Positions 42,991 to 52,130 are shown, counted from the stretch's first letter. The stretch is DNA of 64,000 nt from Paenalkalicoccus suaedae (GCF_006965545.2 NZ_CP041372.2:2356001-2420000), one strand, 5' to 3'. Numbers and translations: made by a program. The notes: generated from the sequence alone by a model not told the origin.

Positions 42991-43881
42991 TTAATAACGC
43001 TTTTGGAACTTATTACGAATGATGATCGCAACCGAGTTCATTAAGAAAAGAATCACGAGTAACACAACAATTGTTGCAGCAGCAAGGTTTGCATATTCTG
43101 CGGTTAATACGGAGTCAACTGTCCAGTAATACACTTGTACTGGAAGTGCAGTAAAACTGTCCGTGAGATTCGTTGGCACTGGAATTAACAAGGCTGGAAT
43201 TCCGAGTGCAATAAGTGGAGCAGTTTCTCCAATCGCTCTTGAAAGCGCTAGGATCGCTCCAGTTAAGATACCTGGTAGTGATGTCGGCAATACAACATTT
43301 TTAACTGTTTGCCACTTTGTAGCACCCATTCCAAGGGATGCTTCACGTAAATGACTTGGCACCGCACGAATAGCTTCTTGAGCAGCTACTACGACAATGG
43401 GTAATACAAGTAGGGACATGGTTAATCCCCCCGCTAGTACACCATTGCCAAGACCTAACGTACGAGCAAAAACGGTTAAACCTAAGAGACCGAATACGAT
43501 AGATGGGACACCTGCTAAGTTAGAGATGTTCGTTTGGATAAAGGAGTGAACCTTCCCCTTCTTTGCGTATTCTTCAAGATAAATGGCTGTTAAAACTCCA
43601 AGTGTCATTGTCACTGGTCCAACAATAATCATGAGCCAAACGGTACCAACTATTGCGCCGCGAATTCCTGCGCGCTCCGCACTAGTTGAAAGTAAACCTG
43701 TTAAGAAGTCGCTCGTTAAAAATCCCCAGCTATCAACGATAACGTCTGATAATAAAACAGCTAATACGACTAATCCAAATAGAGTTGATGCTAAAAACAC
43801 ATACTTTAACGCTTTATTGAGTAAGAGGCGCTTCTCCATGCGTTCCTTTACTCGTTCAAGATTGATATATTCAGTTGCCAT
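42991..43881 (-). CDS. pstA: Phosphate ABC permease PstA
   Basis: The 296-residue protein has about six transmembrane segments and a cytoplasmic EAA loop ([10 protein letters not shown]) near residue 190. It overlaps pstC by one base. With PstC it forms the phosphate channel. Confidence 0.95.
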   Translation of the reverse strand: MATEYINLERVKERMEKRLLLNKALKYVFLASTLFGLVVLAVLLSDVIVDSWGFLTSDFLTGLLSTSAERAGIRGAIVGTVWLMIIVGPVTMTLGVLTAIYLEEYAKKGKVHSFIQTNISNLAGVPSIVFGLLGLTVFARTLGLGNGVLAGGLTMSLLVLPIVVVAAQEAIRAVPSHLREASLGMGATKWQTVKNVVLPTSLPGILTGAILALSRAIGETAPLIALGIPALLIPVPTNLTDSFTALPVQVYYWTVDSVLTAEYANLAAATIVVLLVILFLMNSVAIIIRNKFQKRY

Positions 43882-44801
43882 TAATATACCTCCCTGTATC
43901 TCTTCGTAATATAACGTGCGAGCATATTCATCGCTAACGTGAAGACGAATAATGTGAAGGCAACAGCGTATAGACTATAGTAAATCGTCGTACCTGCACC
44001 TGCATCACCACTCGTTACCTCGACGATATAAGCGGTCATCGTCTGCATAGACTGGGTGACATCCCACGTTAAATTTTTGTTACTTCCACTTGCAATCGTA
44101 ACGATCATTGTCTCACCGATTGCTCGAGAAATACCAAGTACAAAGGAGGCAATTATTCCAGAAATTGCAGCAGGAATAACAACACGGAATGTAACTTCTA
44201 GCTTCGTTGCGCCCATTGCTAATGCACCTTCGCGCATCGCATTTGGTACAGAGGTCATCGCGTCCTCAGATAACGACGCTACCATTGGGATAATCATGAT
44301 TCCCATTACAATACCTGGGCTCAAAATGTTTGTGCGCTCTAAAATCGGGAAGATTTCACGCAAAAACGGTGTTACAAACGTAAATGCAAAGAATCCATAA
44401 ACGATTGTTGGGATTCCTGCTAAAACTTCTACCATTGGTTTAAGCGTTCGACGAACCTTTTCTGACGCATATTCGCTTAAGAAAATAGCAGTCGTTAAAC
44501 CAACCGGTATTGCAACAAGCATGGCAATAAGTGAAGATAAAATTGTTGCAGATAATAATGGTAAAATACTAAACTGTGGATTACTTCTATTTAATGGTTG
44601 GAGCTCTGTACTAAAGAAAAATTCTCGAAACGAAATTTCGGAGAAAAATAGAACTGTTTCATAAATGAGCGTTCCAACGATTCCGACAGTTGTTAATACC
44701 GAGATAATAGCTGCCAAAAAGAGTCCAACTGGTACAGCTTTCTCAAGCTTGTGTCTACCACCTTTTTGGTTTTTTGCAATAAGATCTTTTACGCTAGACA
44801 T
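43881..44801 (-). CDS. pstC: Phosphate ABC permease PstC
   Basis: The 306-residue protein has about six transmembrane segments and the EAA-type loop Gly-Ala-Thr-Lys-Leu-Glu-Val-Thr-Phe near residue 200. The N-terminal cytosolic part is short and basic. It is the first permease gene after pstS. Confidence 0.95.
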   Translation of the reverse strand: MSSVKDLIAKNQKGGRHKLEKAVPVGLFLAAIISVLTTVGIVGTLIYETVLFFSEISFREFFFSTELQPLNRSNPQFSILPLLSATILSSLIAMLVAIPVGLTTAIFLSEYASEKVRRTLKPMVEVLAGIPTIVYGFFAFTFVTPFLREIFPILERTNILSPGIVMGIMIIPMVASLSEDAMTSVPNAMREGALAMGATKLEVTFRVVIPAAISGIIASFVLGISRAIGETMIVTIASGSNKNLTWDVTQSMQTMTAYIVEVTSGDAGAGTTIYYSLYAVAFTLFVFTLAMNMLARYITKRYREVY

Positions 44802-44908
44802 TGTGCTGCCCCTTTCCTACGTTAAATAAACCCCCTGAGCGTAGCTCTAACTTACAAGTCGAAAGGATGAAAAGCGTTAGGCTCTTCACCCTCTGACAAG
44901 GAAGCTTT

Positions 44909-45982
44909 TTATTGCATAGACTGAAGCTGCTCTAACGCTTCGTCTTGTTCTTCTTGTGGTAATGGAGCGAATCCAGTTTCACCAGCAAATTCGTTAGCTG
45001 CACCAGAAAGAACATATGTTACAAAGTCCATCACTTCTGGCTTTTCGTTAGCTGCTGTAACACTAACGTTTGTGAATACAGGACGAGTGTAAGGACCGTA
45101 TTCGCCATCTTCCGCGATTGTATCTAATGATGGTTCAACAGGACCTTCACCGAAGTCTACGCTTACTGCTTGCAGACGATCAGAGTTATTTACATAGTAT
45201 CCAAATCCGAAGAATCCAAGTGAATTCTCATCTTCAGAGATAAGTTCTACTAGAGTTGAATATTCTTGCTGTAGGTTAATTGTGCTTGGTAGGTCTTGCT
45301 CTTCAATAATTTCATCTACGAAGAACTCATACGTACCGTGGTTTTCGTTAGGACCGTAGAAATTGATTTGCTCTTCTGGCCATTCAGGGTTTACGTCTGA
45401 CCACATAACTTCGTCGTTGTCAGCGAAGTTACCAGATACGAATAGCGTTTCGATATCTTCTTGCGTCATTTCGCTTGCCCAGTCGTTATCAGGGTGAGTA
45501 ACTAGTGTTAGACCATCTAACGCTACTTTTAATTCCATAGATTCAATTCCGTTAGCTTCTAGTTCTTCTAGCTCTTCATCGCGGATTTCACGAGATGCGT
45601 TTGAAAGATCAGTTTCACCGTTTACAAAACGTTGCATACCAGCAGAAGTTCCTGCGCGACTTACTTCTACGCTTACGCCTTGTTGCTCATTGATCATGTA
45701 TTCTTCTGCAATACGAGCCATAAGAGGGTAAACTGTACCAGAACCATCGATTGCAATGCTTCCAGAAAGTTCTTCAGCCGCTGCGTCGTTGCCAGCATTA
45801 TTAGGCTCTTCGTTCATGTTGTCAGCACCGTTGTCTGCGTTCATGTTGTCAGTTGCTTCGTTTGCTGCACCGTTGTTTGCAGGAGCGTTGTTAACTGCAC
45901 CATTGTCTGCATCGTTGTTGCCACATGCTGCTAATGCCATAAGGCTTGCTGCTGCTGCGATTGATAAACTAAACTTTTTCAC
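44909..45982 (-). CDS. pstS: Phosphate-binding lipoprotein PstS
   Basis: The 357-residue protein has a signal peptide with lipobox Leu-Ala-Ala-Cys (about residue 20), a 50-residue tether of Asn/Asp/Ala/Glu and a PstS domain with the phosphate-contacting motifs Ile-Asp-Gly-Ser-Gly-Thr-Val and Ser-Arg-Ala-Gly-Thr-Ser-Ala-Gly. The start is a GTG after a GAGGAGG site. Pho boxes lie upstream. A 107-base gap follows before pstC. Confidence 0.95.
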   Translation of the reverse strand: MKKFSLSIAAAASLMALAACGNNDADNGAVNNAPANNGAANEATDNMNADNGADNMNEEPNNAGNDAAAEELSGSIAIDGSGTVYPLMARIAEEYMINEQQGVSVEVSRAGTSAGMQRFVNGETDLSNASREIRDEELEELEANGIESMELKVALDGLTLVTHPDNDWASEMTQEDIETLFVSGNFADNDEVMWSDVNPEWPEEQINFYGPNENHGTYEFFVDEIIEEQDLPSTINLQQEYSTLVELISEDENSLGFFGFGYYVNNSDRLQAVSVDFGEGPVEPSLDTIAEDGEYGPYTRPVFTNVSVTAANEKPEVMDFVTYVLSGAANEFAGETGFAPLPQEEQDEALEQLQSMQ

Positions 45983-46048
45983 TGAAAAAATCCTCCTCAG
46001 AATTAAATCCCAATTTTTTTATCGGTCATTTCCCTGACCACAAGCTTG

Positions 46049-46102
46049 AGTATAAGTTTGATTTATTAAGGACAAATAAACCGAATGTAAATACTTTGTA
46101 AA
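46049..46102 (-). promoter_or_regulatory. Pho boxes and promoter of the pst operon
   Basis: On the minus strand TTTACA (46097-46102), TTTACA (46086-46091) and TTTATT (46075-46080) occur at 11-base steps, matching tandem TT(A/T)ACA PhoP boxes. A TATACT -10 box lies at 46049-46054. This is the layout expected for PhoP activation under phosphate limitation. Confidence 0.75.
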
Positions 46103-46352
46103 GGTGTTTGGATACTTCGTCACATTACGTTCTTATATTACACAAAATCCTATGCCGCTCTAAGGATAAAGTCACGACCTACGAATTTACAAATAGGTCT
46201 AATTTTTTTTGATTTCGTGCTTCATTTATTTTGGAATTGGGTATTGGACGGACAAAAAGTGTTTTTCTCCTTATACAAATCAATGGAGATTTGTAAGTAA
46301 CCGAATGATTTTTGGAGGTAATATAGAAGATTCACTCTGAGGAGGTTTATAC

Positions 46353-46388
46353 ATGGACGACGTTCAGGGGGACTCTCGAGCTTTATGA
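46353..46388 (+). CDS. Possible 11-codon leader ORF
   Basis: A very strong GAGGAGG site precedes ATG at 46353. The frame codes for Met-Asp-Asp-Val-Gln-Gly-Asp-Ser-Arg-Ala-Leu and stops at TGA 46386-46388, whose first two bases overlap the next ATG. Could be a leader peptide coupled to the following frame, or a frame-shifted remnant. Confidence 0.35.
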   Translation: MDDVQGDSRAL

Positions 46389-46609
46389 GCATGTTTATCT
46401 GCTTTACGTCAAGTGAAAGTCTGCATGCGTCTAATGAGAACGAGTTTGCATTAAATCAAACGATGAGTGCGTCACTTCGCCTGTTGGTTGAATCGACGAT
46501 CAGTAAACAAATAAAACGCTCCATCTATATAAAAGCTATCACAGAAACGAAGGGGTTTAGACTTTCTTACCCAACAAAAAAACACCAGGTAGCCCTGATG
46601 CCAAAATGA
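46385..46609 (+). CDS. Putative small basic protein coupled to a leader ORF
   Basis: A 74-codon frame beginning ATGAGC with no ribosome binding site of its own but overlapping (ATGA) the stop of an 11-codon frame that has a strong one. Product is Ser/Lys rich, without a signal peptide, and matches nothing I know. The stop is followed at once by the end of the MBL hydrolase gene on the other strand. May be real, may be a fragment. Confidence 0.35.
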   Translation: MSMFICFTSSESLHASNENEFALNQTMSASLRLLVESTISKQIKRSIYIKAITETKGFRLSYPTKKHQVALMPK

Positions 46610-46614
46610 AAGTA

Positions 46615-47346
46615 TTAAAATCTCCATGTAAGTCCTGTACTAGCGATCGATACGTTCCCCTGATAGGCTTCCTCCGCTTCCACTTTTAACTGCTCTTTAT
46701 TCCCAAAGTGAGGTAAATGCGTCACGACAAGCTCACTAACGCCTCCTAACTTAGCAAGTCTGCCTGCTTCCTCACTATTCATATGACCAAACGTTGCAGC
46801 TTCTTGTCCTTTATAAAAACTTGTTTCCGCGAGGAACAAGTCAGCACCTTTAATAAATTCAACCATAGTTTCATCAAAAACCATATCGGCAGAATAAACG
46901 ATCGTAGCGTCCTTTGTCACAACCTTCATGGCATAGCACGGCGCAGGGTGATTCGTTTTGTAGAAAGAAATGTGAAAGGGACCCACTACCACTTTATCCG
47001 ATTCTTTATATTCGGTTATCTCCATTGTATGATCACGATGATACGAGCCTAGTTGAGACTCCTCAGGCGCGAATAATTGAATAGCAGGTATGTTCTCCTT
47101 GAGAGCCTGCATCACCACTCGATTGTAGGAGAGCGCTCCAAGGTCCGCAATATGATCATAGTGATGATGACTAACTAGTACAGCGTCAATTGTCTCTGGG
47201 GCGGCGAACTGAGGTAGTTTGGCCATCGCTCCACTGCCGATGTCTAATAGAATGCGACATCCGTCTTTCTCGAGCAAATAGCAGCTGGTCGCCTCATCCT
47301 GTTCGGGGTAAGCACCCCAAAATCCAATAACTGTGAGTGTTGTCAT
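46615..47346 (-). CDS. Metallo-beta-lactamase-fold hydrolase (YhfI-like)
   Basis: The 243-residue protein has the metal-binding His-His-His-Tyr-Asp-His motif near residue 62 and later Asp and His residues of the RNase Z/PQS-type MBL branch. Similar single-domain proteins in Bacillus (YhfI) are of unknown substrate. A GGAGG site precedes the ATG. Its neighbours give no hint. Confidence 0.85.
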   Translation of the reverse strand: MTTLTVIGFWGAYPEQDEATSCYLLEKDGCRILLDIGSGAMAKLPQFAAPETIDAVLVSHHHYDHIADLGALSYNRVVMQALKENIPAIQLFAPEESQLGSYHRDHTMEITEYKESDKVVVGPFHISFYKTNHPAPCYAMKVVTKDATIVYSADMVFDETMVEFIKGADLFLAETSFYKGQEAATFGHMNSEEAGRLAKLGGVSELVVTHLPHFGNKEQLKVEAEEAYQGNVSIASTGLTWRF

Positions 47347-47444
47347 AAGTGTAACCTCCTGATTCTATATGTAGAGATGATTGATTTTAGTTTGGTGCAA
47401 AGTTTCTCATTGTGGGGGTGAGCGTTGGTGGTTCGTTTGCGCGC

Positions 47445-47545
47445 CTGACTACCTCGTTTTCTCTTCCGCCTTCTCTTTGCACCTCCGACTACCTTATACG
47501 TCCCTCCGCTGCACTTGCTTGTTCCTCCCGCTACCTCACTTGACC
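47445..47545. repeat. 21-bp-period array C (conserved word CTCCGCT-like)
   Basis: Imperfect copies of CTCCG(C/A)CT begin at about 47445, 47464, 47483, 47504 and 47524, with spacings of 19-21 bp. It is the weakest of the five arrays, but position and period match. It lies between the MBL gene start and the rpmA terminator. Confidence 0.6.
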
Positions 47546-47569
47546 CTTCTCCAATTATAAATCATATAC

Positions 47570-47610
47570 AAAAAAAGCCGCACTGATTGCAATAAACAAT
47601 CAATGCGGCT
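47570..47610 (-). terminator. Rho-independent terminator after rpmA
   Basis: AGCCGCA(C)TGATTG and CAATCA(A)TGCGGCT make a 14-bp stem with one mismatch, followed by seven T on the minus strand. Confidence 0.92.
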
Positions 47611-47616
47611 CATCTA

Positions 47617-47919
47617 TTATGCTTCTTGTGCTACTGGGTATACAGATACTTGCTTACGGTCACGACCTACGCGCTCAAATTTCACAACGCCGTCGATCTT
47701 TGCGTATAGCGTATCGTCTCCACCTTTACCAACGTTAACTCCAGGATAGATACGAGTTCCACGCTGGCGAACTAGGATAGAACCACCAGTTACAGCCTGA
47801 CCGTCTCCACGCTTTGTACCAAGGCGTTTTGAGATTGAGTCACGACCGTTCTTTGTACTACCTACTCCTTTTTTCTGTGCGAAAAACTGAAGATCTAGGT
47901 TTAAGAACATTGTCTTCAC
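47617..47919 (-). CDS. rpmA: 50S ribosomal protein L27 with cleavable N-terminal extension
   Basis: The 100-residue protein starts with [17 protein letters not shown], the Firmicutes-type extension that Prp protease removes after Phe-Ala. The remaining Gly-Ser-Thr-Lys-Asn-Gly-Arg-Asp-Ser part is L27. The processing protease gene is the next one upstream. Confidence 0.97.
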   Translation of the reverse strand: MKTMFLNLDLQFFAQKKGVGSTKNGRDSISKRLGTKRGDGQAVTGGSILVRQRGTRIYPGVNVGKGGDDTLYAKIDGVVKFERVGRDRKQVSVYPVAQEA

Positions 47920-47927
47920 CTCCTGTA

Positions 47928-48260
47928 TTATGGCGATGTAATCTTGATAAACTCGGCGTACTGAGCCTCCATCGTTTGAAAGGAGACGAGCATTGCGTCG
48001 AGTATTAGTTGAATTTTTTCGTACGTATTTGGATCAAGGCCATCCGGTATTCGGCAAGATAAATATCCGCCGTCACCTTCCATGTCAACCTCGAGCTCTG
48101 TATCACAAAGCACGGCGATGGCGTTTACTGATCCAAAGGATACAGCGGAAGCGCCTGCACATACTAAATCTTGTCCATAAGGACCTGATTCCGCATGTCC
48201 TGACATAGTGAACGAGTCAATCAAGCCTCTATCGTTACGATTGAAGGAAATTCGAATCAT
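47928..48260 (-). CDS. prp: Ribosomal-processing cysteine protease Prp (YsxB)
   Basis: The 110-residue protein has Gly-His-Ala-Glu (His about residue 22) and the catalytic Cys in Asp-Leu-Val-Cys-Ala-Gly-Ala-Ser-Ala, as in Prp. It trims the N-terminal extension of L27. It sits between rplU and rpmA, the normal place. Confidence 0.95.
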   Translation of the reverse strand: MIRISFNRNDRGLIDSFTMSGHAESGPYGQDLVCAGASAVSFGSVNAIAVLCDTELEVDMEGDGGYLSCRIPDGLDPNTYEKIQLILDAMLVSFQTMEAQYAEFIKITSP

Positions 48261-48270
48261 CCGCTACACC

Positions 48271-48579
48271 TTACGCATTGATCGATTCGATCGTTACTTT
48301 TGTGTATGGCTGACGGTGACCTTGCTTACGACGGTAGTTCTTCTTTGCCTTGTATTTGAAGACAGTAAGTTTCTTACCGCGACCTTGCTTTTCTACTTTA
48401 GCTGTTACAGTAGCACCATCAAGTAGTGGAGAACCAACCTTCGTCTCATCGCCACCTACTAGTAGTACTCGGTCAAATGTAACTGTATCTCCTTCAGTCA
48501 CGTCTAATTTCTCAACGTAAACCTCTTGACCTTCAGTTACTTTAACTTGCTTTCCACCTGTTTCAATAATCGCGTACAT
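48271..48579 (-). CDS. rplU: 50S ribosomal protein L21
   Basis: The 102-residue protein begins [11 protein letters not shown] and ends with a Lys/Arg-rich tail that includes Tyr-Arg-Arg-Lys-Gln-Gly-His-Arg-Gln. That is the L21 pattern. A GGAGGTG site precedes the ATG, after an L21 leader RNA. Confidence 0.97.
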   Translation of the reverse strand: MYAIIETGGKQVKVTEGQEVYVEKLDVTEGDTVTFDRVLLVGGDETKVGSPLLDGATVTAKVEKQGRGKKLTVFKYKAKKNYRRKQGHRQPYTKVTIESINA

Positions 48580-48599
48580 GTGCGCACCTCCTTCTTATA

Positions 48600-48690
48600 C
48601 TCAGACTCGCCATCCTAGGTGCATATTGCTATGCTTAAAACCTGTTCTGTGCGGTTACAGTTCTTTGGGCGCACCCAAATAACCAACATC
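48600..48690 (-). ncRNA. L21 leader RNA (ribosomal protein leader)
   Basis: The rplU leader contains GGGTGCGCCC followed by AAAGAACTGTAACCGCACAG and CAGGTTTT, the pattern I recall from the L21 leader of Bacillus. It probably lets L21 control its own operon. Confidence 0.8.
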
Positions 48691-48694
48691 AAAA

Positions 48695-48724
48695 ATCATA
48701 CCATAGTGCTATCCAAACTGTCAA
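48695..48724 (-). promoter_or_regulatory. Promoter of the rplU-prp-rpmA operon
   Basis: TTGACA and TATGAT on the minus strand are separated by 18 bases, about 120 bases upstream of rplU. The -35 box sits at the end of the ribonuclease gene. Confidence 0.8.
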
Positions 48725-50112
48725 CGAGAATTGCCATCAATTTCAGCATGTGATCCCGTCTGTAAAATGCGGTAGTGATCACGATCATCCAGTTCTTTCA
48801 CAACGATCCGCCTCGTCTCATCATGGGCTAGCAAAGATCCTTCAAATGCTTGCTTTAAGCGATTCGACATCCCGATGACAAGGACATCCTCATCAAGCTC
48901 CAGAAGCTCTTGCTCTAGTTGCCAAAGCTCCTCCTCCAAACGCCAAGGAATCTCCTCTCTCACACTCCGTGTCACCCGCTCCCAGATAGATGGACTCGTC
49001 TTTTTTCTCGTCATCTCCATTATACCAAGCGCCGTAAATCCAATGACATTTGTGATGGTACTGTCCGCTCGAAGCGCTTGACGCATCGCAGCGATGATTT
49101 TTTGTCGCTCCTTCTCATGCTTCATATCCACAAAATCAATCAAAATGATCCCTGAAAGATTTCGCTTCCTTAACTCACGAGCGACCTGCTCCGCCGCTTC
49201 TTTATTGACCTGAAACGCCGTCTCATTTAAATTTGTCTTTCCCGTAAACTTCGTGGAATTCACGTCAATGATCGTCATCGCTTCCGTTTGTTCAATTCGT
49301 AAAGAAGCACCGTTACGTAACCAAACATGCGACTGCAACGTTTTTTCTAACGCGCGTTGGAGCTCGTAAGTCTTCCACACCGACTGTCGTTGCCACGACA
49401 CACGCTCATTCCCCCGCCACTTTTTAGCGAGAGCAGCATCGCTTGTGACAATCTCGACTTGCTCATCGCCTAAAAAATCACGCGCAACACGATGCTCGAC
49501 GGACGACTCATCATACAAGATCGTTCCAGGCTTATGCTCGGTGGATAGCGCCTCATATTTGCCTCGAAGCTCCTTTATCTCCGTCTCAATCACCTCGTAG
49601 TCGACATTCTCCGCACTCGTCCGAAGGATCATCCCCTCCCCCTCTTGCATCAAAGGAGTAAGTGCCGCTCGCCACTCTTTACGCGTATCCTCACTCTGCA
49701 TCTTTTTAGATATCGCCACATAGCCACCAAACGGCATATACACCGTATACACGCCAGGTAATTGAAGCAAGAGCGATAGCGTAGGCCCCTTCGTCCCCGC
49801 CGCCTCCTTCTTCACCTGAGCTAGCACATAGACCCCTACCTTTAAAACCGACGAAAGCGCAGGAGGCTCCTCCTCACCTAGCTTCGCCTCTTGATATTCA
49901 CGTGTTTCCTTCACATTCAAATACCCATTCTGCTCGCCGCCAACATCGACAAATGCCGCATCCATCCCCTTTAGCACCTGATCTATCCGTCCAACGACAA
50001 TCATGCCCTGGCGTAGCTCGTCCCGCTGATCAAACAGCCACTCCACCACGTTCCCGCCCTCTATAAGCGCTCCTCTATGCCCCACGGGCCCCTTATCCAA
50101 CACTACCTGCAT
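48721..50112 (-). CDS. rng: Ribonuclease G/E-family endoribonuclease lacking the zinc-link cysteines
   Basis: A protein of about 463 residues with an S1 domain (about residues 35-120) and the RNase E/G catalytic core; Ile-Ile-Asp-Val-Asn-Ser-Thr-Lys and Ile-Asp-Phe-Val-Asp-Met supply the metal-binding aspartates. The Cys-Pro-x-Cys motif that normally links subunits by zinc after Glu-Met-Thr-Arg-Lys is absent, and I see no cysteine at all. I begin at the ATG at 50112, which follows AAAAGGGGATG; an ATG nine codons earlier also is possible. It lies between spoIVFB and rplU. Confidence 0.88.
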   Translation of the reverse strand: MQVVLDKGPVGHRGALIEGGNVVEWLFDQRDELRQGMIVVGRIDQVLKGMDAAFVDVGGEQNGYLNVKETREYQEAKLGEEEPPALSSVLKVGVYVLAQVKKEAAGTKGPTLSLLLQLPGVYTVYMPFGGYVAISKKMQSEDTRKEWRAALTPLMQEGEGMILRTSAENVDYEVIETEIKELRGKYEALSTEHKPGTILYDESSVEHRVARDFLGDEQVEIVTSDAALAKKWRGNERVSWQRQSVWKTYELQRALEKTLQSHVWLRNGASLRIEQTEAMTIIDVNSTKFTGKTNLNETAFQVNKEAAEQVARELRKRNLSGIILIDFVDMKHEKERQKIIAAMRQALRADSTITNVIGFTALGIMEMTRKKTSPSIWERVTRSVREEIPWRLEEELWQLEQELLELDEDVLVIGMSNRLKQAFEGSLLAHDETRRIVVKELDDRDHYRILQTGSHAEIDGNSR

Positions 50113-50154
50113 CACTAAACATCCCCTTTTAACACACATCTCCCCTCAGTATAC

Positions 50155-51000
50155 CTATTTTATGCGACGATCTCGACTCCCCACATGCCCAAAAACGCTA
50201 TTTTGATGGTGCTCAGCAAAATACCTCTTACATATCTCCTTCTCGTTAACCTCATAACCCCCTGCAGTAAAGACAGTGGTGACAGGCCTTTTGATCATAC
50301 GAAGCCCAGTTTGAATACTGATCGATGGAGGTACCCGTTTTACTTTTTTCTTAGCAGGAGAACGCTCGGATCGGGTTAGCCACACTCGTATTAAATAGTA
50401 AGGAGCTTGTTTAATGAGTAAAATGACGTGTATCCACAGGAAGATAAGCATAAGAATAAAGTTGAGCTGGAAGGTAAACATCGTGATGGTAATTAGCGTC
50501 AGTGCCCCTAAAAAGAAGCAACTAAACACGAGCATAAAGGATTGTGCGTGATAAATAGAAAGAAGAGACTGAAGCAAACAATAAAGAAGCCTTCCGCCAT
50601 CAAGCGGAAGAATGGGAAAAAGGTTGAATAGTAAAATGCTGATCTGATAAAACAGGAGTAGCGTGTAATCGGTTGACGAAATAAAGCCTAGGTGGTGGCT
50701 TCCGATTATAAGTGGAATCATCCACGCATGCTGGAGTGGACCAGCTACTATGACGAAGATTTCCTCTTTAAGTGGCTTTGATTCCATCGAGTCAACCACC
50801 ATTTCTCCCCCAAAAGGCATAAGAGAGATCTTCGTGATTTTCCATCCAAATAGTGATGCAGTAATGGCATGACCTAGCTCATGGATACACACGGTCACGA
50901 CTAAAAAAATCGCTTCTTTGATCATGCCTGTTGTGCTCGCTAAGATGATGAAGCAAGCAAGGAGCGGATGGAGATGCAAAAGCCTGAGGGTGTTAATCAA
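50155..51000 (-). CDS. spoIVFB: Site-2 intramembrane metalloprotease SpoIVFB
   Basis: The 281-residue membrane protein has the zinc motif His-Glu-Leu-Gly-His (about residues 41-45) and Leu-Pro-Leu-Asp-Gly-Gly-Arg (about 140-146), diagnostic of S2P proteases. It processes pro-sigma-K in the mother cell during sporulation. It overlaps spoIVFA by 8 bases. Confidence 0.94.
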   Translation of the reverse strand: MINTLRLLHLHPLLACFIILASTTGMIKEAIFLVVTVCIHELGHAITASLFGWKITKISLMPFGGEMVVDSMESKPLKEEIFVIVAGPLQHAWMIPLIIGSHHLGFISSTDYTLLLFYQISILLFNLFPILPLDGGRLLYCLLQSLLSIYHAQSFMLVFSCFFLGALTLITITMFTFQLNFILMLIFLWIHVILLIKQAPYYLIRVWLTRSERSPAKKKVKRVPPSISIQTGLRMIKRPVTTVFTAGGYEVNEKEICKRYFAEHHQNSVFGHVGSRDRRIK

Positions 51001-51697
51001 TCTCTACCTCTGCAAGCGGGTCAACAAAATCTCCGTGCTGTTTCGTTGCATAATAATAAATACCAGAATCCCCATCTGTATAAACAGATCCTAAAGCTTG
51101 TCCTGCTTCGACTTCTTCCTCTACTTGCACGGTCGGCGCGTCCAGCATGCCATACCAAGCTTCTGTCCCATCCCGATGCGTGACGATGACTAGTTGCCCT
51201 TTATTGTTTGCTAAGTCCATCCCGACATAGGTGACGACCCCTGATTTAACAGAGGCAAGAGCTTGTCCAGATTCTGTCGTGATTTCTACCCCTCTCCCCG
51301 TATCTGCAAAGGTTTGAGAGACAACGCCAGTAACGGGTAATGCGGTCTCTTCTTCTAACCAGGCGACTTCATCAAGCTGTGGTGGTAATAACGCAAACGG
51401 TCGACCGAACTGCTCTTCATATAATTCTGCGACATAGTCGAACGGCAGGTCCTGCTCGAAGGATGACACAACATACGATTGAACAGGTACTAATCGCTCT
51501 GTTTGCGTCGTAGCAAGTACGGTTAATCCTGAGAATAAAAGAACACTAAAGATGATCTGCTTTCTAAATTTGCTTAAGCCAGCGGCTAATTCAGCATCTG
51601 GGTTTATCTGCTGTTTTGATGGTGAGGCTGTTTTATATCTGTCTCGATATTTATTTGCCATTAGAAGTTGGTCTAGCTTTTTTTTACGGTCGGACAA
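50993..51697 (-). CDS. spoIVFA: SpoIVFA-like membrane protein with degenerate M23 domain
   Basis: The 234-residue protein has a single membrane span (about residues 48-65) and a C-terminal LytM/M23-like domain whose catalytic residues look lost. That is the known layout of SpoIVFA, which restrains SpoIVFB until a signal from the forespore. It is the first gene of the pair and overlaps spoIVFB. Confidence 0.9.
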   Translation of the reverse strand: MSDRKKKLDQLLMANKYRDRYKTASPSKQQINPDAELAAGLSKFRKQIIFSVLLFSGLTVLATTQTERLVPVQSYVVSSFEQDLPFDYVAELYEEQFGRPFALLPPQLDEVAWLEEETALPVTGVVSQTFADTGRGVEITTESGQALASVKSGVVTYVGMDLANNKGQLVIVTHRDGTEAWYGMLDAPTVQVEEEVEAGQALGSVYTDGDSGIYYYATKQHGDFVDPLAEVEID

Positions 51698-51830
51698 AGG
51701 AGAGCCCTCCTTCTCATTTTTTTATAACGTATGAGAAGGAGGGTTAGAGTAGAACAGAAGGGGCGGAGCGGAGTTAATGAAGTGCCTACTATTGGAGAGA
51801 GTTTTGTTGAGGGTATGTATGTTGGCTTCA

Positions 51831-52062
51831 TGCATTTAATTTAGCCGTCTGCATTTCGTGCTCCGCGGCGTGCATTTTCACCTTGGTGGTGTGCATTCTC
51901 CCTCACGCTGTCTGCATTTCACCCCGCTCTGTATGCATTAATTATGACCGTCTGCATTTCCAGCTCCACGGCGTGCATTTCCACCTTGTCAGTGTGCATT
52001 CCCCCTTGAGCTGTCTGCATTTCACCCCGCTCTGTGTGCATTCACTTCGACGGACGCATTTC
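51831..52062. repeat. 21-bp-period array D (conserved word TGCATTT)
   Basis: TGCATTT or a close variant occurs at 51831, 51850, 51871, 51892, 51913, 51934, 51953, 51974, 51995, 52016, 52037 and about 52056. Nine of the eleven steps are 21 and three are 19 by my count near the ends. The 14 bp between words are mostly different, though the second half partly repeats the first. It lies between spoIVFA and the sugar permease terminator. The translations in any frame are heptad artefacts. Confidence 0.9.
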
Positions 52063-52100
52063 ACATCCGCCTCCCCTATTCCGCCCTCTTTTATCCAAAT

Positions 52101-52130
52101 TAAAAAGGAGCACCAGTAGCACTCCTTTTC
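52101..52130 (-). terminator. Terminator after the second sugar ABC operon
   Basis: AAAAGGAG and CTCCTTTT arms form a stem, with a T run on the minus strand just past the stop codon. Confidence 0.7.

Noticed and set aside
44802-44908. Terminator between pstS and pstC
   Set aside because: Partial inverted repeats are present but with poor stems and no T tract; not strong enough to call.
51883-52119. 78-codon plus-strand frame
   Set aside because: It is a translation of array D; a heptad-like repeat at the protein level follows from the 21-bp period.
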